From Tetracentron sinense (lineage: Eukaryota; Streptophyta; Magnoliopsida; Trochodendrales; Trochodendraceae): a stretch of DNA of 64,000 bases. Below the pieces are notes generated by a model that did no database searches, was not told the origin of the DNA, and was given only the letters and a program-made list of their open reading frames with translations. Location of the stretch: contig CM026570.1 of the NCBI GenBank assembly GCA_015143295.1, positions 9,510,047 to 9,574,046 of the forward strand. The letters run 5' to 3'. This document shows positions 58,334 to 64,000 of the stretch, one piece after another. Position 1 is the stretch's first letter. Each line of letters begins with the position of its first letter. A program made the translations under genes and the position numbers.

Positions 58334-58550
58334 CAGCCGGAATTTCTCATCTCTAACGTATCCCCAAGCTTCCCACTTCTACAAGACCTCTCTCTCTCTC
58401 TCTCTCTGAAGCAACCCACTTTCTCTCTCCTCCTCCCCTCAAAACCCTAACCCTAATTCCCATTTCCTTTATTTGTACTACTTCCTCTTCTCTTCCAAAC
58501 CCTAGAACTCATCTTCTTCATCCTCCATTTTCGAAACCCTAGCAACAGCA

Positions 58551-59980
58551 ATGCCGGAGAAACGGCTTCGCTCCGGCAGGTCTGCAAGCCTTGGAGAGAT
58601 TGATCCAGCTAATCCGAGGCATCAGGTTGAATCTCCGGCAGAGCCGTGGGAGAGGCGTACAGCTCCTTTTGCTGCTCCGAGACGGGTTCAAAGTCCGGTA
58701 AAGAATTCTAAGACATTCGTTGCAAAGCCAGAACAATCTCGTCGGAAGATTCTGACTCTGGAATCTCCGGTTCGGGAGACGAACATGGAGATTGATACTG
58801 GTGAGCGAGGTCGATGGTTTCTTGAGGCATGTTACTACTGCAAAAAGAAGCTCAATCTTGATCTTGATGTGTTCATGTATGGGTAAGAATTTCTTTCCTT
58901 TTCTATGTTCTGTTTTTTTTTTTTTTTTTTTTGCTGTTGTTTTTTCTTCATCAGGTATGGCCTTTTTGAGCAATTGAGACTTTTTAATGTGGTTTTTGAA
59001 TTTTTCAGTGTTCTTTCGTTCTTGACTCATTCTTTCTTGTTTCGGTATTGATTTCATTTGTAATTAACTTGTTTTCAGTTCCGAATTTTAATATCCTGTA
59101 GTAATCTTTTGATCTTGAATGTTCTAATTGATACATGTACTCTCTCATTTTCTTTTTTTCTGAAAATTGATTACAGATTTATGCTTTGCTAGATTTTGTT
59201 TTAAAATTTCATCTTCAATGTATCATAATTTATGTACTGCATAATATTGTTAAACACGTGGGCAAATGACAATTCAAATCTGGTGTATTAAAATCATTTG
59301 AAGAATTATATCAAATCAGGTACTTAACATCTATAGCTTCTGTTTTGTTTTCATGCTTAAAAAAAATATTAAACCGATTAACAATCGATAGAGCTCATTG
59401 TCATGAATAGTAAATACCGCTGTCATGATTTGTACCCATTATATACTAGCTGATTTATCGGGTTAGCTGAAGTCAGCTGACCCAATGCATCCATGATGTT
59501 CCAGGTTTAACTTGAAAATGTTGTATTTTTGTAGATCCTCAATTATAGGCAATTTTTTCAACCCTGTATTTAGTTTTCTTGTGACTATATGTGGGTGATT
59601 CATTTAAATTGTAGTTTTTTTTTTCCCTTCTGTGATTGTTAAACATGGATTACTTCCCTATTGTCAATGTTATGCACATGTTGATTATCTAATTGATGAA
59701 TTGCTATATATATATCATTCCTTGGTTTTTGGTTCTTCAATTAGCCATGTTAGTGAAGTTTTGACATACTGAGGACACTGATAATTGATGATGCAGTTAC
59801 ATGCAAGCATTTTGTTCCCCTGAATGTCGAGATGAACAGATTGACTTGGACACGGAAGCAGAAGCGGAGGCGGATGAAGCTTCTGGAGAACCGACAAAAA
59901 GGATTACAACTGAGAGCTGCTGTATCAACAACATGAAGGATCTGTCTAGTGCTCAAACTGAAAAGCGTGCAGCTGCTTAG
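58551..59980 (+). CDS. FCS-like zinc finger (FLZ, DUF581) protein
   Basis: Two exons, 58551-58882 and 59797-59980, with a GT-AG intron of phase 2 inside the FLZ domain, give 171 residues. The domain reads FLEACYYCKKKLNLDLDVFM then AFCSPECRDEQI: CX2C, about 17 residues, and the FCS-containing second Cys pair. FLZ proteins bind SnRK1 kinase subunits and act as adaptors in sugar and stress signalling. The N-terminal part is basic and Ser/Pro-rich, probably disordered; the C-terminus is acidic (DTEAEAEADEASGEP). Both halves of the zinc ligand set are complete, so the gene looks intact. The intron position splitting the two Cys pairs is usual for this family. Confidence 0.93.
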
Positions 59981-62980
59981 TCTTATTTATCGTCAAGTTC
60001 GTATACTAAATGTGGTGGTGCACAGCTGTCAGTTTTTATTAGCTTGCACTATTGTATAGAAAGGGGTATCATTTGCATTTAGATTCTAATGACTGACATG
60101 TAGATAGCTCTTGTACAGTTCCACTAGTTTGTCCTAGGATCAGAACCAATGTGGTGCATTTGAACGATTGGACTTGATTATGTCTTTTTGATTCGGCTCT
60201 GAACAAAGATTGTGCAGGATTATGCCAAAATAATATGATTTTAAGCATTTCATATGCTTTATATGATGAAATTTAATAACTCTGGAATCTTGCATATCCC
60301 CAAAATAGTTTTGATCTTGTTAAGATGTCTCTGTTCAATGGTGTGTTTTTGACATTGAAAGTTTGAAGCTATAAATGTCCTTACATCTTATCTAGTAGAA
60401 ACTAGAATACTGAACTTTGTAGGATTTGGCTTTGGTCTCATTTTCCTCAATGTTGAACTGGCCGGTCTGGCAACTTTGCCAATTGGTTTCGTGCTGTTGG
60501 CCTACATGGTGAGATGGATTCAACTGTAGCTGAACTTCAGTGTGGATGATGTGGGGTTTTGTTTGCGTAGTACATTCACCTTAGGGCCTATAAATTTTCC
60601 CTACGTTCTTGTCCAAAACAGCATTGATACATCTACAAATCAATAATAACTTGTGCATTTCACATAAAAATCATGAGAACTCATTTGTTTGGCTTACGAC
60701 TGTCAGTATATATATGTGTGGCAGAATGATGGAAATAATCCCCCAATCCAGCCTTTTCATTCTGTAATAAGTTAAACAAAATACATCATGAGAATTTCTA
60801 TTCACTCCTATTGAGTAAGTGTTAGTGGATCCTTCCAGAGCTAAAAGAAGCATGTAGAAGTTCTTCCATGCCATATCTATTGTTTTACTTCTCACCAGCT
60901 GATCTGCATTTTAAGCACACACACCCACACACCTTGTGTTTATATATGTTTTTTTTTTGTATGTGTGTGTGTGTGTTTAGGGCCTCTAGGCGAAGTATAT
61001 TATGGTGATTGTATAAGCACATTTTACCTTGAATAATGCAGCTATGAATACAAGTTCAATTAAATTTCAAGCCTTGTTATCATATCTTATGATTTTCATT
61101 GAGTATTCACATAATGGAGGAACAAGAACCCCCTCCAATTATCATTATTGTTTTCTAAGCCTTTGAGCCATCAACTTGAAATTGTTTGCAAGAATCACGT
61201 TCTGTCATTCCATTCTATACAGTCCCATATTCCTCATTTATGCAGATGCTGCCAAATCATTTCTCACTCCCTTGATCCACGTATTCCCCTCCTCTTTTTA
61301 GAATTTTTTTTCCTGCACCTGTGTGCTCATTCTCTGTTGTGTCGTCGGCCTTCATTGCCTACAATCATCTATCTGAATGGAATCTCCTTTATTTCCATGA
61401 CCTATGAGAGCAACTCTTAGGATTTTTTTAGGGGCTGTAAACATAGCAACCATTCTTCCGGCCTTGGGAGTTGGGACCGGTGATGAGCACTAGAAAGCTC
61501 AGCACTTGTGAATTTATCCTCATGCTGAAAGGCCCATTCCAGGCTCTCACCATATCAGATTATGATAACTTGGACCAACCCAGAAATCAATTTACTTGTA
61601 GTTTTAGAACTTCAGATTAGTTTGCGAAAGTCGAAACGCAGATCAATTGACACTGAGTCACTGACTATAGGAATCCAGTGAGTTTGGCTACAGACTTGCT
61701 GCAATTGATAAATAGCCACCAGTCTGTACTTACAAGGAACTGATGAAAAATCATCCAAGAAAGTGCACATTGAAACTTAGGTTAAACCACCATTCCATTT
61801 AAGACTTTCTTGCTACTGCGCTTTATGGTACACTGAGAAACTGGTGTATATGTCATCTAGATACAATTTATCAAAATCTCTTGAATACCTCGCAACCGAT
61901 CAAAATTTATAACAACCCTTCACAACATTCAGTGGGCATGTAAAGGGTTATGACTGTGCCTTGTATTCTGGTTGATCTTCAGTTTGGATTGTACACCAGG
62001 CTCAACTTCGTAATTTTATGACATTATACAAGATATATAATTCCGTTATGATTAGGTTTTCTTCATTACACTGAAAATAAGAAAAAATGAGAGCAGAGAA
62101 ATTTGTAAAATGTTTTTCACAGGAAATTAGTGGAAGGATCTCTCTGTGGTTGTGGATGTAAGCACCTTGCTGAACCGTGTATATCTGTGTATGAGTCTCT
62201 GTTATTTTTGTTCTTATTTTTCGTTATTGCAGCTTGTCAAGGGAGTCAAGAAAGGCGAGAAGAAATCATTGAGCAATACCTTTTGCGCCATCTCCTCTAT
62301 TGATCAATATGGTTTGCAATAGCTCTCCAAATATTCCTATCTTGCTTAAGCATGTCATTCCCACAGTTTTTCCCTTACCACACAATTAAAATTAGCCAAT
62401 TCTCTAAAGGATCTTAATTGTGGCAACTTCTTTGGCATGCGAGATTCTTATGTAAAAGATTCTTTGTAAGGATATGGGTGCAAAATTTATCACTAATTTG
62501 CATCCTCATCAGTGCCTTATTCTAAATATTTGGGATTGGCAACACCAATCCTTTTTTGGCATTCCAATCTATTAAAAGTCATGACTTTGGTCAAACTATG
62601 TGCTATTAAATTTTTCAGCACTATCTCCATCTACGTCATTTTAGGCCTTCTCGTCGTCCCTTTAGAGCCTTCAAATCACACCAACTCAATCCTTCTCATA
62701 AGTGCTATCGTTGGTCTTCGTTGAACATGTTTAAACCATTTCAGTCAACTCTCCCTTATTTTGTACCAAGCTAGTCCCAGATTCTATCAAATGCACTAAT
62801 TTCTGATCATATCTTTCCCAAACTTTGCTCCCATCCATCTCAAATTTATCACTTATACAAACTTGATTACCAGAAATATAGAACCTTTGCTACCTGCTAT
62901 GATGAACTATTCAAGTCTAGAGTAAACGCCGATCTTATATTGTTAGGGTAATTAAATATACTGAAATCAGACACCATTAG
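59981..62980. other. 3' flank of FLZ and intergenic DNA
   Basis: 3'UTR to about 60150. Beyond it AT-rich single-copy-looking DNA with (TG)n at 60960-60980. An exon-like block at 62232-62312, preceded by TTATTGCAG, could belong to an unrecognised transcript, but no protein family is evident. Confidence 0.4.
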
Positions 62981-62991
62981 GTTGCCCCTTG

Positions 62992-63232
62992 CTTAAGCCT
63001 TCAGGTGTTTAGTCCCGCATCGGATATGTATTCGAGCTTGCCTCCCTTATAAGTTCCATCACGCCTCAAATGGTTCGTACCCGTTTTGAGGAGTGTTTGG
63101 GTGAAGCTTATGTTGGGTTGCCAGTGTGGTTGTGTGTGTGGTGTGTGTGAGTGAGTGTGTGGGGTATGTGTCTCCTTTGTCTTGCCTTCAGCTATCGCCT
63201 TGTGGTGTAGTTGAGTTAACCAAAAAAAAAAA
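62992..63232 (+). mobile_element. Retroposon with poly-A and 11-bp target duplication
   Basis: Flanked by GTTGCCCCTTG at 62981-62991 and 63233-63243, and ends in an A11 tract. The head contains GTCCCGCATCG (63012-63022) and CTTATAAG (63046-63053), a USE-like and TATA-like pair 24 nt apart. The body has GT-rich repeats. No ORF. Confidence 0.8.
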
Positions 63233-63243
63233 GTTGCCCCTTG

Positions 63244-63618
63244 TAAGGTTTAGGGTCAATTAAATATACTGAAAGCAAACATCATTACCAGGTTGCTCAA
63301 ATACATTTTTGGTTAGACTGGCGTAATGATATGTTACAGGTAAATGATAGTTCTTATTATAGTAGTAATATTTTTGAGGATTTAACTGAAGAGTTTTGTT
63401 GGGATCCAGTGCATTAATTCTGGTATTATTGAACCCTGAATTACTTATTCTGGTGTTCTTGATAGTGTCATGGCCCGTTATAAACTTATAATGTTTTTGT
63501 GGTGAACATCCATGAACTACACATCAGTGTTTTAATACTTGGTGGGTTTTACAGCACAGCACTTTTTCTTCTTCTTCTTTTGGTATCTGCTCTATTGGTG
63601 GGTCTCCTGGCAGTTCAG
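63244..63618. other. Non-coding stretch after the retroposon
   Basis: TCAATTAAATATACTGAAA at about 63254 repeats a phrase just left of the retroposon (62950), so the flank is duplicated. No gene. Confidence 0.4.
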
Positions 63619-63751
63619 GTTGGACCTGTGATGGGGAAATTGCACACATCAACCCAGCTTGAAACTGAACCTGTGATCTCCCTTATAGAGGGGAATGCTC
63701 TTAATTGCTATTCCAGGGAGGCGTTCGCTACAGCACATCATCTGAAACAGG
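63619..63751 (+). other. Possible internal exon of an unidentified gene
   Basis: A CCTGGCAG acceptor and CAG|GTGAATGG donor bound a frame reading QVGPVMGKLHTSTQ ... REAFATAHHLKQ. Composition is protein-like but I recognise no family, and no neighbouring exons are seen. The longer open frame from 63499 includes intron-like pyrimidine-rich sequence, so its start is not credible. Confidence 0.25.
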
Positions 63752-64000
63752 TGAATGGTAATTTACCTTCCTTTATTAATTTTGCAGAAGTCTTCCCAAT
63801 CTTCTATCTTTTGTTCCTAGAGTAGATTTTGTCTAAACATAAACCCAAATTATCCAATTTAGTACTCTGATCATGTGGTGTTTGTTTCTTGTGGCTCAAA
63901 TAGGTGAGTTCATAATCCATATCTTGTTTGAAATGTCTTTTCTTGGCAGTCTTTGGCATGATACACTCTATTTGTTTCCTTCTCTAGTATTGCTTCTTTC

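Noticed and set aside
58539..59057. 172-codon minus-strand frame over the FLZ first exon
   Set aside because: Complement of the FLZ exon and its intron; no domain and no start context.

Overview
The window is nuclear DNA from a flowering plant. It holds intron-containing genes of plant families, U2 snRNA genes with plant-type promoters, and a dense mix of LTR retrotransposons, SINEs, LINE tails, MITEs and an endogenous caulimovirid. The species cannot be fixed from sequence alone. Most of the 64 kb is repeat-derived.

Left end (1-4.8 kb): a degraded endogenous pararetrovirus on the minus strand. Its order is protease-reverse transcriptase, a long ORF of unknown function, a non-coding gap, then a coat-protein fragment. 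Next (6.2-9.96 kb, minus strand) is SDE3, the MOV10-like RNA helicase of RNA silencing. The last coding exon of SDE3 is not visible, and the viral insertion lies directly downstream.

Middle (10-37 kb): almost entirely mobile DNA. It includes MITEs (Mutator-like, hAT-like, Tourist-like), a family of foldback elements carrying a GGGACACGTGTTGACC-type arm, a 1.45-kb tandem duplication with an internal hairpin, a solo LTR with a 5-bp target duplication, a SINE with a perfect 17-bp target duplication, and a 6.6-kb Ty3/gypsy (Tat-like) element. That element keeps both LTRs and an AGTAT target duplication. Its pol is mostly deleted, but it carries an intron-containing gene on its antisense strand with its own TATA box.

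Right part (38-64 kb): the genes are a small secreted Ole e 6-like cysteine-rich protein (38.2-39.75 kb, +), two U2 snRNA genes 2.9 kb apart with duplicated promoters (44.9 and 47.9 kb, +), a mitochondrial-type ribosomal protein L24 with a KOW domain (five coding exons, 50.97-54.93 kb, +), and an FCS-like zinc-finger (FLZ) protein (two exons, 58.55-59.98 kb, +). MITEs and retroposons lie between and inside them.

The host genes do not form a pathway. The most notable relationships are the viral relic abutting a truncated-looking antiviral-silencing helicase, and the autonomous-looking antisense gene inside the retrotransposon. I found no CRISPR array, bacterial operon or clearly new enzyme system.
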